64,000 nt of DNA from assembly GCA_905479945.1 (NCBI GenBank), contig CAJQOP010000090.1, positions 1 to 64,000 of the forward strand, given 5' to 3'. Position 1 is the first letter of the stretch. Each line of letters starts with the position of its first letter. The DNA comes from an uncultured Glaciecola sp. Lineage in GTDB: Bacteria; Pseudomonadota; Gammaproteobacteria; Enterobacterales; Alteromonadaceae. The notes below the pieces were generated by a model. The model did no database searches and had not been told where the DNA came from. It saw only the letters and a program-made list of their open reading frames with translations. The translations under genes were made by a program, and so were the position numbers. Positions 53,219 through 63,328 of this stretch are shown piece after piece.

Positions 53219-55819
53219 ATGGCCAGGTCAACAATTCATAGTTTGCACAACAATGCAGCGCAGAAGGTAAACAACCGCATCGCTACCGACGATATTCTGG
53301 TGATCGGAAACGGCATGGTTGGGCATCACTTCGTTGAAAAACTGCGCGAACAAAACCCAAGCTGTTCTATTCGTGTTTTATCAGGCGAATCACGTTTAGC
53401 CTATGACCGAGTGCATTTATCTGAATTTTTCAGTGGCAAAACGGCCGACGATTTAGCAATGACGACGCCTGAGCGTTACGACACCCTGAACGTAAAATTT
53501 CATACAGATGCGTGGGTAAGCGACATAGACAAAATCAATAGAGTAGTAAGCACAAAAAATGGTGAAAAATATTCCTACGATAAACTCGTACTCGCAACCG
53601 GATCTTACCCTTTTGTTCCGCCTATTCCTGGCAATACCCAAGCACATTGTTTGGTCTATCGCACAATTGAAGATTTACATAACATTCAAGCATCAGCACA
53701 AGTCAGTAAAGTGGGTGTTGTTGTGGGCGGCGGTTTGTTGGGGCTCGAAGCTGCTAACGCACTAAAAGAAGCAGGATTAGAAACACATGTTGTAGAGTTC
53801 GCACCTCAGCTAATGGCCGTTCAACTTGACGTGTCGGGTGGTCGTATATTACGCGACAAAGTTAATGATTTAGGTGTAACGGTGCACACGCAAAAAGCGA
53901 CGCAAGAAATTGTTGCGGGTGAAACGTGCCGCTACCGCATGAATTTTGCTGATGGCACCTTCTTAGAAACTGACATGATCCTGTTTTCCGCTGGTATTCG
54001 CCCCAGTGATGCACTCGCAAAGGCACATGATATTGCTATGGGTGAGCGGGGCGGTATCGTGATTGACGACAACTGCTTAACGTCGGATAAGCATATTTAC
54101 GCGATTGGCGAATGTGCCCTTTGGCAACAGCGCATTTATGGTTTAGTTGCGCCTGGCTATACTATGGCGCGCGCTGCGGTTTCACATATCATTCATGGGG
54201 AAACGCCCAGTACGCTCAAGTTTGAAGGTGCCGATATGAGCACCAAACTTAAACTAATGGGCGTTGAAGTAGGTTCAATTGGTGATGCCCACGCTAAAAC
54301 ATCCAACGCCATGTCTTACACTTACGAAAATCAGCCTGCGGGTGTGTATAAGAAAATAGTAGTCGACGCGAGTCAAACTAAGCTCTTAGGCGCTGTTCTT
54401 GTCGGTGATACCAGCGATTATGACACCCTACTGCAATATGCCCTAAACGACATTGATTTACCTGACTTCCCCGAAGCACTTATTCTGCCGTCGTCGGGCA
54501 ATGCAGCGCCTGCATTAGGTGCCGAGGCATTACCAATTACCGCAACAATTTGCTCATGTCATAACGTGTCCAAAGGTGACATCATAACGGCGATTGACGC
54601 TGGAAGCTGTGACTTAAGTGCCATCAAAACTTGTACTAAAGCCAGTTCAGGTTGCGGCGGCTGCAGTGCCTTACTCAAGAGCGTAGTGGATAGCGAGCTA
54701 GAAAAACGCGGCGTTGAAGTGAAGAAAGACATTTGTGAGCACTTCGCACATTCACGCCAAGAACTATTCCATATCGTTAAAGTAGATGGTATCAAAAGCT
54801 TCGACAGCTTAATTGCTCGGCATGGAAAAGGCTTAGGTTGTGAAATTTGCAAACCTGCTGCTGCTTCTATTTTTGCATCAGTATACAACGAATTTATTTT
54901 GCAAAAAGAACATCTCAGCCAGCAGGACACTAACGATATATTTTTAGGCAACATGCAAAAAGACGGCACTTATTCGGTTGTCCCACGCGTTCCCGGTGGT
55001 GAGATCACACCAGAAAAGCTTATTTTGCTGGGCGAAGTTGCTAAAGACTATCGCCTATACACAAAGATTACGGGCGGCCAACGCGTTGACTTATTTGGCG
55101 CACGCGTTGAAGACTTACCTGATATTTGGAAGCGCTTAGTGGTAGGCGGCTTTGAAACCGGACATGCATATGCTAAAGCGCTGCGCACAGTGAAGTCCTG
55201 CGTTGGTAGCACATGGTGCCGCTATGGTGTGCAGGATTCAGTTGGACAAGCCATCGACCTAGAGAATCGCTACAAAGGCTTGCGTGCTCCACATAAAATC
55301 AAATTCGCGGTTTCTGGCTGTACAAGAGAATGTGCTGAAGCACAAAGCAAAGACATAGGCATTATTGCTACTGAAAACGGCTGGAACCTTTACGTGTGCG
55401 GCAATGGCGGAATGAAGCCACGACATGGCGATCTATTCGCCACCGATTTAGATTCAGAAACCTTAGTGAAATACATCGACAGAATCTTGTCCTTCTATGT
55501 AAAAACCGCAGATCGTTTACAGCGCACGTCCGTTTGGATGGAAAACATGGAGGGTGGTTTAGCGTATTTGCAGGACGTCATTATTACCGATTCCCTGGGT
55601 ATTGCGAGTGAGTTGGAAGCCCAAATGCAGGCAGTCGTCGATACCTATCAGTGCGAATGGAAAACCGCTATTGAAAGCCCTGAGTCGCGCAAACGTTTCC
55701 GCCAGTTTGTAAATAGCAAAGAAAGCGATAGCAACATCACGTTTGTTGAGGAAAGAGGCCAAATCAGGCCCGCAACAGAAGACGAAAAGCGCAGCATTAA
55801 GATTGTAGAACTGGTTTAA
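53219..55819 (+). CDS. nirB: NADH-dependent nitrite reductase large subunit
   Basis: 866 residues from the ATG at 53219 (AAGGA ten bases before). Order: FAD domain from about 20 (ILVIGNGMVGHHFVEKL), NAD domain near 160-280 (VGVVVGGGLLGLEAANAL), [2Fe-2S] BFD-type segment near 440-500 (CSCHNVSKGDIITAI and CTKASSGCGGC), then sulfite/nitrite reductase domains with siroheme and 4Fe-4S ligands CVGSTWC (from residue 661) and CTREC (from residue 701). It reduces nitrite to ammonium in the cytoplasm with NirD. First gene of the cluster; NtrC site, promoter and attenuator precede it. Confidence 0.96.
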   Translation: MARSTIHSLHNNAAQKVNNRIATDDILVIGNGMVGHHFVEKLREQNPSCSIRVLSGESRLAYDRVHLSEFFSGKTADDLAMTTPERYDTLNVKFHTDAWVSDIDKINRVVSTKNGEKYSYDKLVLATGSYPFVPPIPGNTQAHCLVYRTIEDLHNIQASAQVSKVGVVVGGGLLGLEAANALKEAGLETHVVEFAPQLMAVQLDVSGGRILRDKVNDLGVTVHTQKATQEIVAGETCRYRMNFADGTFLETDMILFSAGIRPSDALAKAHDIAMGERGGIVIDDNCLTSDKHIYAIGECALWQQRIYGLVAPGYTMARAAVSHIIHGETPSTLKFEGADMSTKLKLMGVEVGSIGDAHAKTSNAMSYTYENQPAGVYKKIVVDASQTKLLGAVLVGDTSDYDTLLQYALNDIDLPDFPEALILPSSGNAAPALGAEALPITATICSCHNVSKGDIITAIDAGSCDLSAIKTCTKASSGCGGCSALLKSVVDSELEKRGVEVKKDICEHFAHSRQELFHIVKVDGIKSFDSLIARHGKGLGCEICKPAAASIFASVYNEFILQKEHLSQQDTNDIFLGNMQKDGTYSVVPRVPGGEITPEKLILLGEVAKDYRLYTKITGGQRVDLFGARVEDLPDIWKRLVVGGFETGHAYAKALRTVKSCVGSTWCRYGVQDSVGQAIDLENRYKGLRAPHKIKFAVSGCTRECAEAQSKDIGIIATENGWNLYVCGNGGMKPRHGDLFATDLDSETLVKYIDRILSFYVKTADRLQRTSVWMENMEGGLAYLQDVIITDSLGIASELEAQMQAVVDTYQCEWKTAIESPESRKRFRQFVNSKESDSNITFVEERGQIRPATEDEKRSIKIVELV

Positions 55820-55829
55820 GGAAAATAAG

Positions 55830-56246
55830 ATGACAACACGTTTCAACAAACCTAACACAGCAGTCAGCAACTCAATGAATGACGGATTTTCTGCCGTACA
55901 AAAAATCTGTTCGCTCTCAGACTTGATTGAGAATAGCGGAGTTTGTGCGCTAATAAATAGCGTCCAAGTTGCCCTATTTCAGCTTAAAGATCCGGCGGGT
56001 AATATCAAGGTTTTTGCCCTTAGCAACTGGGATCCTATTGGCAAAGCAAATGTGATGTATCGCGGTCTCATCGGTTCAATAGGTGACGAGCCTGTAATTT
56101 GTTCGCCACTTTACAAACAGCACTATTCACTGTTGACCGGGAAATGCTTTGAAAACGAAGACGCTCGCCTTGATGTGTTTACTTGTCAACTCCAAGATGA
56201 TGCTGTTTTCGTAAGCGTCTCTGCTTTAAAAACTGACGCAGCATAG
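55830..56246 (+). CDS. nirD: Nitrite reductase small subunit
   Basis: 138 residues, with a Rieske-like beta fold lacking the Cys/His cluster ligands, as normal for NirD. Seen: KICSLSDLIENSGVCALIN, VFALSNWDPIGKANVMYRGLIGS, and EPVICSPLYKQHYSLLTGKC. The N-terminal 20 residues are extra compared with E. coli NirD (108). It pairs with NirB and is followed by nasA after a short gap. Confidence 0.92.
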   Translation: MTTRFNKPNTAVSNSMNDGFSAVQKICSLSDLIENSGVCALINSVQVALFQLKDPAGNIKVFALSNWDPIGKANVMYRGLIGSIGDEPVICSPLYKQHYSLLTGKCFENEDARLDVFTCQLQDDAVFVSVSALKTDAA

Positions 56247-56291
56247 TGTTTATAGCGTTTAGAAGTGCCCAAAAGCAAGGAGGATACTAAA

Positions 56292-59222
56292 ATGCTGAAC
56301 AACGCTGCTTCAACACCAAAGTCGACGACACCAAAGGCCCAAGCACAATCGGCCGCCGTCGTAATAGAATCGACCTGCCCGTATTGCGGCGTGGGTTGCG
56401 GTGTTGAAGTTGCCGTTAGTAAGCAGCAAGAAGCCAGCACATCAAGTTTGAAGGGCTTATCTACTCACCCCGCGAATCACGGTCGCTTGTGTGTAAAAGG
56501 CACTCATTTGCTTGAAACATGCTTATCAGAGGGGCGTTTAACAGCACCCTCGATCAATGGTGAAACGGTTTCTTGGGATACTGCGAGCACCACAGTAGCG
56601 AAAAAACTAACCCAGTGCGTTGAGCAGTACGGTCCTGATTCGGTTGCCTTCTACGTGTCCGGACAATTGTTGACTGAAGATTACTACGTTGCTAATAAGC
56701 TAATGAAAGGCTTTATCGGCAGTGCCAATATTGATACCAATTCGCGGCTGTGCATGTCATCGGCAGTTGCTGGCTATAAACGTGCATTTGGTGCTGATGC
56801 CGTGCCTTGCAGTTATGAAGATTTAGAGCAAACCGAACTCTTGGTGTTAATTGGTTCAAATGCCGCATGGACTCATCCCGTTTTATTTCAGCGCATGGAG
56901 CAAGCTAAAAAAAGCAATCCTGCAATGAAAGTCGTGGTGATTGACCCACGCCAAACTGCCTCAGCATCGCTAGCCGATATCACCCTAGCGATTAAATCAG
57001 GCAGCGACACGGTACTTTTCAACGGTTTACTAAAGTATTTATACGACTTTGGTGGCCTTGATAGCGATTTTATTGAGCAACACACTGATTATGCTGATGC
57101 TGCCTTCACTGCCGCATCATCCTTCGATAGCAAAACAGTGAGTCAGTTGTGCGATGTTGATCATCAAGACCTATTGGCATTCTATGCCTTATTTGCCAAG
57201 GCGAATTCAGCAGTGTCATTTTACTCAATGGGCATAAATCAGTCTGCTAGCGGTGTTGATAACGCCAATGCGATTATCAATTGTCACCTTGCTAGCGGGA
57301 AAATAGGCAAACCTGGCAGCGGACCTTTTTCAATAACGGGGCAACCTAACGCCATGGGCGGAAGAGAAGTCGGTGGCCTTGCCAATATGCTAGCAGCGCA
57401 TATGGACATCGAAAACCCAATACATAATGCCTTAGTTGAACGCTTCTGGTCAGCACCTAACATGGCAAAAAACAAAGGCCTGAAAGCCGTGGATATGTTT
57501 GAAAAGGTGCATACCGGCGACATCAAATTCATATGGATAATGGCGACAAATCCCGTTGTCAGCATGCCTAACAGACAAAAAATTGAAGCCGCATTGTTGG
57601 CGTGTGAAACGGTAGTGGTGTCGGACACCATCAACAAAAACGATACCTTAGCATTCGCCACAATCGCGCTGCCAGCAACAGGCTGGTCGGAAAAAGACGG
57701 AACGGTGACCAATTCTGAACGTCGAATTTCACGTCAACGAGCACTCTTCCCACCCACCAAACAAGCACGACACGACTGGCAAATTATCTGCGATGTTGCC
57801 ACTAAAATGGGCTTTGCCGACGCTTTCGCTTATACCTGTGCTCGCGATGTTTTTTGTGAACACGCCAAACTCAGTGCCTATGAAAATGAAGGCTCACGTG
57901 ATTTCGACCTATCAGGGCTAAATGAACTCTCGGTGCAGCAATACGATTCATTAAAGCCTATACAGTGGCCAGTTAATGCAGCTAATCCGAACGGTACGGC
58001 AAGAATGTTTAGCAACAATCGTTTCTTTACTGATAATGGCAAGGCAAAGTTTATCGCCATTACTCCGAAGCTTGCTGAGCAACAAACTAGCCCACAATTT
58101 CCCTATGTATTGAATACAGGCCGTATGCGCGACCAATGGCACACAATGACAAGAACCGGCAACGCTGCTCGCCTGCACCAGCATACAATGCAAGCTGAGT
58201 TGGCTATTCATCCGCAAGACGCTAGTAAATGTGGTGTTCGAAATGGTGATCTAGTGTCTATTGTGTCCAAACACACAGCGCAGCCAGTTATCATGCCCGT
58301 GATCGAGAGCAAAGCTCAACGTAAAGGCGAACTTTTTGCTCCCATTCATTGGTCTAAAACGTGGTCGTCACATGTTTATTTAACCAGTCTGTTTAGCGAT
58401 GCGAATGATCCGATATCAGGCCAACCTGAATTGAAACATGCTGCCGTCAATGTACAAAAAACGGCCGTACTCGCGCACGGAACAATTACAAGTCATATCG
58501 AACTCGCATCCAGTTCGCTTAATGAAATATGTGACTACTGGGTGAAAATAAAACTAGAAAATGGTTACCAGTATCGAATAGCTTTGTTGCAAACTAGTCG
58601 AGACGACAATACAGCAACTACGCATGCCCATTCAGCACTATCTTTAGAAGAATGGTTTAGTAATGTTTCTGCTTCTTGTTTGCCGGTGTCCGAGCTTTAC
58701 ACAGTAGTCAGCGATGGGCATTTGATTGCACTGAAAACGGACAATGAGAAGTTCATGATGACCGTTGCCCTCACAAACGAAACCAATCGCGATAGCACCG
58801 ACATGGACGCAAACTGGCAAAACATGCTGCTGGGAAAAACGCAACTATCTATGCTCGACATTCGCCATATACTGCGAAACCAAGCAGACGATGAATTTAC
58901 GCAAGACAAGCTGATTTGCACTTGCTTTTCGGTGCGCGAAAAAACCATTACTAGCGCTATCTCACAGGGATGTAATAGCGTGAATGAGCTAGGCAAAAAG
59001 CTCAAGTGTGGCACAAATTGTGGGTCGTGCAAATCCGAACTAGCGGGTCTTATTGCTCAGCAACATTCGCTCAACAATACAGCAGGTGGTGCAAATGGAA
59101 ACGCAATGCAAAGCAACGAAATTAATCAGCTAAACTCCCTGTCTTCTGATTCACACGATTTTCGCCAAAAACCCATCACCGACGAATTGATCAAAGTAAC
59201 CCTAATTGAGGCCGCTAAATGA
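56292..59222 (+). CDS. nasA: Assimilatory nitrate reductase catalytic subunit
   Basis: 976 residues from the ATG at 56292, which has GGAGG before it; an earlier in-frame start at 56265 is unlikely. Molybdopterin oxidoreductase: [4Fe-4S] motif STCPYCGVGCGVEV (Cys29, 32, 36), then GRLCVKG, and the domains of the Mo-bis-MGD fold, with KDGTVTNSERRISRQR and NTGRMRDQWHTMTRTG. A C-terminal [2Fe-2S] BFD-like domain (CTCFSVREKTITSA and CGTNCGSCKSEL) is present, as in Klebsiella NasA. It reduces nitrate to nitrite in the cytoplasm. The stop overlaps the cobA start. Confidence 0.95.
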   Translation: MLNNAASTPKSTTPKAQAQSAAVVIESTCPYCGVGCGVEVAVSKQQEASTSSLKGLSTHPANHGRLCVKGTHLLETCLSEGRLTAPSINGETVSWDTASTTVAKKLTQCVEQYGPDSVAFYVSGQLLTEDYYVANKLMKGFIGSANIDTNSRLCMSSAVAGYKRAFGADAVPCSYEDLEQTELLVLIGSNAAWTHPVLFQRMEQAKKSNPAMKVVVIDPRQTASASLADITLAIKSGSDTVLFNGLLKYLYDFGGLDSDFIEQHTDYADAAFTAASSFDSKTVSQLCDVDHQDLLAFYALFAKANSAVSFYSMGINQSASGVDNANAIINCHLASGKIGKPGSGPFSITGQPNAMGGREVGGLANMLAAHMDIENPIHNALVERFWSAPNMAKNKGLKAVDMFEKVHTGDIKFIWIMATNPVVSMPNRQKIEAALLACETVVVSDTINKNDTLAFATIALPATGWSEKDGTVTNSERRISRQRALFPPTKQARHDWQIICDVATKMGFADAFAYTCARDVFCEHAKLSAYENEGSRDFDLSGLNELSVQQYDSLKPIQWPVNAANPNGTARMFSNNRFFTDNGKAKFIAITPKLAEQQTSPQFPYVLNTGRMRDQWHTMTRTGNAARLHQHTMQAELAIHPQDASKCGVRNGDLVSIVSKHTAQPVIMPVIESKAQRKGELFAPIHWSKTWSSHVYLTSLFSDANDPISGQPELKHAAVNVQKTAVLAHGTITSHIELASSSLNEICDYWVKIKLENGYQYRIALLQTSRDDNTATTHAHSALSLEEWFSNVSASCLPVSELYTVVSDGHLIALKTDNEKFMMTVALTNETNRDSTDMDANWQNMLLGKTQLSMLDIRHILRNQADDEFTQDKLICTCFSVREKTITSAISQGCNSVNELGKKLKCGTNCGSCKSELAGLIAQQHSLNNTAGGANGNAMQSNEINQLNSLSSDSHDFRQKPITDELIKVTLIEAAK

Positions 59223-60121
59223 CTAAGTCAATGAGCACATTATTCTCTGCCAGCAGTGACTATTTTCGAATGAACTGGCAGCATTTATTGCTTCGAAAAA
59301 GCCTTAGAAAATCACAGCGACAGCATGATCGCTTGAATACTCTGGATGTAGGGTCGGTTGCCATTGTTGGTGCAGGCCCTGGAGACGCAGAATTACTTAC
59401 CATAAAAGCATATAAAGCCCTTCAAAATGCGGATATCGTTCTGTTTGATTGGCTTGTAGACGAATCTGTTTTGCGTATTATCCCAATGCATGTTGAAAAA
59501 GAATTTGTTGGCAAAAGAGCTGGCAAACATAGCATGCAGCAAAGTGATATTTGTAAGCGTATTTTGTTTCACGCCTTAGCCGGCAAGAAAGTAGTAAGAC
59601 TAAAAGGCGGTGATCCGGCTATATTCGCCCGCACCGTAGAAGAAACCGAAGCACTGACGCAATGTAAGGTCCCCTTTTGTATCATTCCAGGTATTACCTC
59701 AGCTTCCGGTGCCTCGGCTTTTACCGGCATTCCACTCACTCATAGGGACTGTGCGCAATCAGTGCGTTTTATAACTGCTAGCTTGAAAAACCCAGCGTCA
59801 GAGCCTGATTGGAATGCATTGGTATTGAGCAGTAAAAACCAAACCTTGGTGTTTTACATGGGCTTAAAAAAGCTAGAAGTGATTTGCGCACGCCTTATTG
59901 CCAATGGCTTGGATAGTCTATTTCCTATTGCTGTGGTTGATAATGCTTGCACGCATTCACAGGCAATTGAAATAGGTAGCTTGGCTTCAATACCAGCAAA
60001 AGTCGCTGCGGCGAAATTTAATGGCCCGGCAATGATTATTATTGGAAATGTGGTTAATCATCAACAAGCTGTCGATATCAGTATGTTATCAAGTACGTCG
60101 TTGGCGCACAAAAGTACATAG
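59219..60121 (+). CDS. cobA: Uroporphyrinogen-III C-methyltransferase (SUMT)
   Basis: 300 residues, somewhat longer than the 250-270 of single-domain SUMT because of a 40-residue N-terminal basic extension. Family motifs: GSVAIVGAGPGDAELLTIKA, VRLKGGDPAIFART (SAM site), and PGITSASGASAFTGIPLTHRDC. Makes precorrin-2, the precursor of siroheme, the cofactor of NirB, which explains its place here. Starts on ATGA overlapping nasA. Confidence 0.94.
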   Translation: MTKSMSTLFSASSDYFRMNWQHLLLRKSLRKSQRQHDRLNTLDVGSVAIVGAGPGDAELLTIKAYKALQNADIVLFDWLVDESVLRIIPMHVEKEFVGKRAGKHSMQQSDICKRILFHALAGKKVVRLKGGDPAIFARTVEETEALTQCKVPFCIIPGITSASGASAFTGIPLTHRDCAQSVRFITASLKNPASEPDWNALVLSSKNQTLVFYMGLKKLEVICARLIANGLDSLFPIAVVDNACTHSQAIEIGSLASIPAKVAAAKFNGPAMIIIGNVVNHQQAVDISMLSSTSLAHKST

Positions 60122-60170
60122 GCGTTTTTATCGTTTATGCTCGACAAAATTCAGCCAGGCTAATACCTTC

Positions 60171-61304
60171 ATGCTAACATTGCGAAAAAGCCATCACCGT
60201 AAGAAGTTTACCTTGCAGAATAATCAGGAAAAGTCCCCCTCATTTCTGGAATTTGTACCCTATTTGCAAGCTATTGGCCGCGGTCAACGCAGCGGCAGAA
60301 CCTTAACCCAAGATGAAGCCTGCGTGGCAATGACGCTATTACTTGAAAACAAAATCACACCAGAACAACGCGGTGCTTTTTTGATGTTACTGCGTGTGCG
60401 CGAGGAAACAGCTGAGGAAATTGCTGGTTTTACACAGGCATGCAGAGCCACACTGCCCGCAAAATTGAACCATGATAAAAGCCCTCTGGTCGACCTCGAC
60501 ATTGGCGCATATGCAGGAAAACGCCGTCAATTACCTTGGTTTTTGCTCGCCATTGCGTGTTTAGTTGAACAAGGTGTGAAAGTGGGTATGCACGGCACGC
60601 AAGAACCGGCTTCACAGCGACTCTATATTCAATCAGTGTTAGCACAACTGAGTTCACTTATTGGTGTTAATAAGAAGCAATCGTTAAGTGACGTTTCGGT
60701 GCAACAAGGTAACCCTTGGCAAGCAAATACTCTGAGCGACATTGCTGTAAAAATCAAACAAAATGGCTTTGTGTATGCCGACCTTGCTCTATTGCATCCG
60801 CAGCTTGATGAACTCATTCAACTGCGTGAATTATTTGGATTACGCTCTTGTGCCAATACGCTCGCGCGACTATTGAATCCATTCAATGCAGGCAATTCGG
60901 TGCAGGGAGTTCATCATAAACATGTAGATGACAAACACGTTGATGTAGCCGGCCTGCTGAATGATAACAATGTACTGTGCTTTCGAGGCGAAGGCGGCGA
61001 GCCTGAAGTTGACCCATCAAAAGAAAGCGTGCTTAAGTTTAATCGCCGAGGCGAGCAAGAAAGCTTCCTTCTTGTGCCAGAGCAACGATGGGAACTAAAA
61101 CCGAAGGCGCTCGACGTCAACACCTTGATGTTGGTATGGCAAGGTGCGCAATTGCACAATTATGGGGAAAACACGGTTATTTCAACGCTAGCAGCCCTGC
61201 TAATCTTGTTACAAAAACAAAGTCAGGCAGCCGCATTTATGGAAGCCAGTAAAATGTGGAATGCTAGAAACTGCAAGCATTTCATAGGGCTTGACTTCAG
61301 TTGA
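60171..61304 (+). CDS. TrpD2/YbiB family protein (anthranilate phosphoribosyltransferase paralogue)
   Basis: 377 residues from the ATG at 60171; the first 25 residues are basic and unaligned, and no ribosome site is visible, so a slightly different start is possible. Seen: GRGQRSGRTLTQDEACVAM and DIGAYAGKRRQLPWFLLA, which correspond to the TrpD phosphate-binding region but in the TrpD2 form lacking the GTGGD motif of the enzyme. YbiB of E. coli binds nucleic acids rather than making phosphoribosylanthranilate and is under LexA control there. Its position inside the nitrate cluster, between cobA and nasT, has no obvious reason. Confidence 0.85.
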   Translation: MLTLRKSHHRKKFTLQNNQEKSPSFLEFVPYLQAIGRGQRSGRTLTQDEACVAMTLLLENKITPEQRGAFLMLLRVREETAEEIAGFTQACRATLPAKLNHDKSPLVDLDIGAYAGKRRQLPWFLLAIACLVEQGVKVGMHGTQEPASQRLYIQSVLAQLSSLIGVNKKQSLSDVSVQQGNPWQANTLSDIAVKIKQNGFVYADLALLHPQLDELIQLRELFGLRSCANTLARLLNPFNAGNSVQGVHHKHVDDKHVDVAGLLNDNNVLCFRGEGGEPEVDPSKESVLKFNRRGEQESFLLVPEQRWELKPKALDVNTLMLVWQGAQLHNYGENTVISTLAALLILLQKQSQAAAFMEASKMWNARNCKHFIGLDFS

Positions 61305-61422
61305 GACGCAAGAGAGATGTAAGACACACCTTCTAATCGCGACATTACTCAAACGCGGAGTAACTTGGCGAGTTCCTTGCATTACCACAGCAATTATTAT
61401 GTATTTTTCTGTTTAGCGCTTA

Positions 61423-62049
61423 ATGAAAAGAAACGACCAACGCAATCAAAGCGCACAAGTGAACAATACCAAAAAATTGAGTATTTTGCTGATAGACGAC
61501 AATGAATCTCGCTCAGCACAACTCATCAGCGCTTTAAAAAACTCTCGCTATCAGGTAAGTCACTTACTGACTTCAGGCGCATCGCTGCTTAAAAAAGTCG
61601 ATGAACTTAAACCCGATATGGTAGTAATAGATATCGAGTCGCCCGACCGAGATATTCTCGACAGCCTACATACCCTTTCGAGCTTCAATCCGAAACCCAT
61701 TGTGATGTTTTCTGAGCAAGAGGACTCAGAAACCATCACCCGCTCGATCAAATCTGGCGTGAGCGCTTATGTGTGTGGAAATGCCGACCCCAAAAGAGTT
61801 CGAGCTATACTCGACGCTGCACTCGCCCGCTTTGAAGACTACCAGAGCGTGAAGCAAGAACTCGCCGACACCAAACATGAATTGGAAGCTAAAAAGATCA
61901 TAGAGAGTGCAAAACGTTTGCTCATGCAATCTCGTAATATGAGTGAAAACGAGGCTTTTCATGCACTACGAAAAATGGCGATGGACACTGGGCAAAAATT
62001 AGAAGATGTCGCAAAAACGCTTATATCCATGCTAAATACAATAAAATGA
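61423..62049 (+). CDS. nasT: NasT, ANTAR-domain antitermination regulator
   Basis: 208 residues. Receiver-like domain at about 18-135 (SILLIDDNESR, with Asp70 in MVVIDIESP), lacking the usual conserved lysine pattern, then a helix linker and the ANTAR domain at about 146-203 (LEAKKIIESAKRLLMQSRNMSENEAFHALR), which binds paired hexaloop RNA hairpins. When freed by NasS in nitrate or nitrite it stops termination in the leaders of nirB and nrtA, both visible here. The stop overlaps nasS (ATGA). Confidence 0.93.
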   Translation: MKRNDQRNQSAQVNNTKKLSILLIDDNESRSAQLISALKNSRYQVSHLLTSGASLLKKVDELKPDMVVIDIESPDRDILDSLHTLSSFNPKPIVMFSEQEDSETITRSIKSGVSAYVCGNADPKRVRAILDAALARFEDYQSVKQELADTKHELEAKKIIESAKRLLMQSRNMSENEAFHALRKMAMDTGQKLEDVAKTLISMLNTIK

Positions 62050-63185
62050 ATATAGAAATGACTACACAAAGCACTACCGATCAAACACAAGTTATAACAA
62101 GAAGCGACATACTCACTCCAGTAAAACTGGGTTTTGTGTCGCTCACCGACAGCGCGCCCCTTATCGTTGCCCAACGTTTGGGTTATTTTCGCCAATTCAA
62201 TTTAGACGTCACGCTTTGCCCACAAAACTCATGGTCAACCTTGCGGGACAAGCTTCAAACGGGGCTGCTTGATGCCGCTCAGCTATTAGCACCAATGCCC
62301 TTGGCAAGCTCTTTGGGCTTAGGCAGCATGCAAGTACAGATGTCTGTTCCTATGGTGCTCAGTCAAAACGGTAACGCGATTAGCTTATCACCAGTATTGT
62401 GTCATGAAATATTGAGGAACAACGCACTAGCCGAACTTCCCTTTCCCATGCCCGCCAGTTTACTTAGGCAGTCCATTGAACGGCGCAAAAAGAGTGGGGA
62501 AGTGGCACTGCGATTCGCCACGGTATTTCCCTACAGTTGCCATCAATATCAGTTGATAGACTGGCTCAAGCAAAGCGACTTACACAACGACGTTGATATC
62601 ATTACTATTCCTCCTTCAGAAATGTCGAGCAGCCTTGAATCGGGTTTAATAGACGGCTTTTGTGTTGGCGGGCCATGGAATGCAAAATCAGTGCGCGAAG
62701 GGACCGGCATTACGGTGCTAACGTCCTACAATATTTGGCAAGACGCTGCTGAAAAAGTACTTGGTACAAGCTATGCCTTTGCCGAACAACACCCAGAAAC
62801 GATGGCAAAATTATGCGCTGCCCTGCTGCTTTCATGTGAGTGGCTACAATTCTTACCTAACCGCTTTGAAGCCTCAAAAATGATGGCCGAAAGTGGGTAT
62901 TTACCTGAACCGATTGACGTTATCGCACCCTCATTGCTTGGAAGTTGCTTAACTGAGCAAAATGCAACACCTCAAATTGTGCCAAATTACAATCGCTTTT
63001 ATTTTGAAAATGCATTAGTAGTAAACGCACCTACAATTGAGATGCAGGAGTTGTTACTCAATAAAATGCGAGAAACGAAACAACTCCCACAAGACAAGTT
63101 CAGCGCCGATGCATTGCAAAAAATACTCGATAACATGGTCAATAAAAGCTGTTTTGAAAGCGCCCTTGCTCTGCTTGCAAAATGA
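62046..63185 (+). CDS. nasS: NasS, cytoplasmic nitrate/nitrite sensor (NrtA-like)
   Basis: 379 residues of the NrtA/SsuA periplasmic-binding fold (PVKLGFVSLTDSAPLIVAQRLGYF; GLIDGFCVGGPWNAKSVREG; GTSYAFAEQHPETMAKLC) but without any signal peptide, the mark of NasS. It sequesters NasT in the absence of nitrate and releases it on binding nitrate or nitrite. The closely similar NrtA that begins at 63615 has a signal peptide and is the transport version. Start overlaps nasT by four bases. Confidence 0.92.
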   Translation: MNIEMTTQSTTDQTQVITRSDILTPVKLGFVSLTDSAPLIVAQRLGYFRQFNLDVTLCPQNSWSTLRDKLQTGLLDAAQLLAPMPLASSLGLGSMQVQMSVPMVLSQNGNAISLSPVLCHEILRNNALAELPFPMPASLLRQSIERRKKSGEVALRFATVFPYSCHQYQLIDWLKQSDLHNDVDIITIPPSEMSSSLESGLIDGFCVGGPWNAKSVREGTGITVLTSYNIWQDAAEKVLGTSYAFAEQHPETMAKLCAALLLSCEWLQFLPNRFEASKMMAESGYLPEPIDVIAPSLLGSCLTEQNATPQIVPNYNRFYFENALVVNAPTIEMQELLLNKMRETKQLPQDKFSADALQKILDNMVNKSCFESALALLAK

Positions 63186-63212
63186 TTTTTTACAGCGTTT
63201 GAAGCAATGCGA

Positions 63213-63229
63213 AGCACAGCAATAGTGCA
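63213..63229 (+). promoter_or_regulatory. NtrC-binding site 1 of nrtA
   Basis: AGCACAGCAATAGTGCA matches the NtrC consensus at 10 of 14 positions. Its centre is about 118 bases upstream of the predicted start. Confidence 0.6.
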
Positions 63230-63232
63230 CTC

Positions 63233-63249
63233 TGCACAATACTGATTCA
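63233..63249 (+). promoter_or_regulatory. NtrC-binding site 2 of nrtA
   Basis: TGCACAATACTGATTCA matches the NtrC consensus at 11 of 14 positions. Centre about 98 bases upstream of the predicted start, 20 bases from site 1. Confidence 0.6.
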
Positions 63250-63312
63250 GTTTATGGTGCACACAACTTGTAAATCCAATGTTAAACGCATGATTTAATT
63301 GAATTAAAAAAC

Positions 63313-63328
63313 TGGCATCAATGATGCT
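63313..63328 (+). promoter_or_regulatory. Sigma-54 promoter of nrtA
   Basis: TGGCATCAATGATGCT has GG and GC exactly ten bases apart with good matches to both elements. Predicted start near 63339. Confidence 0.7.
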
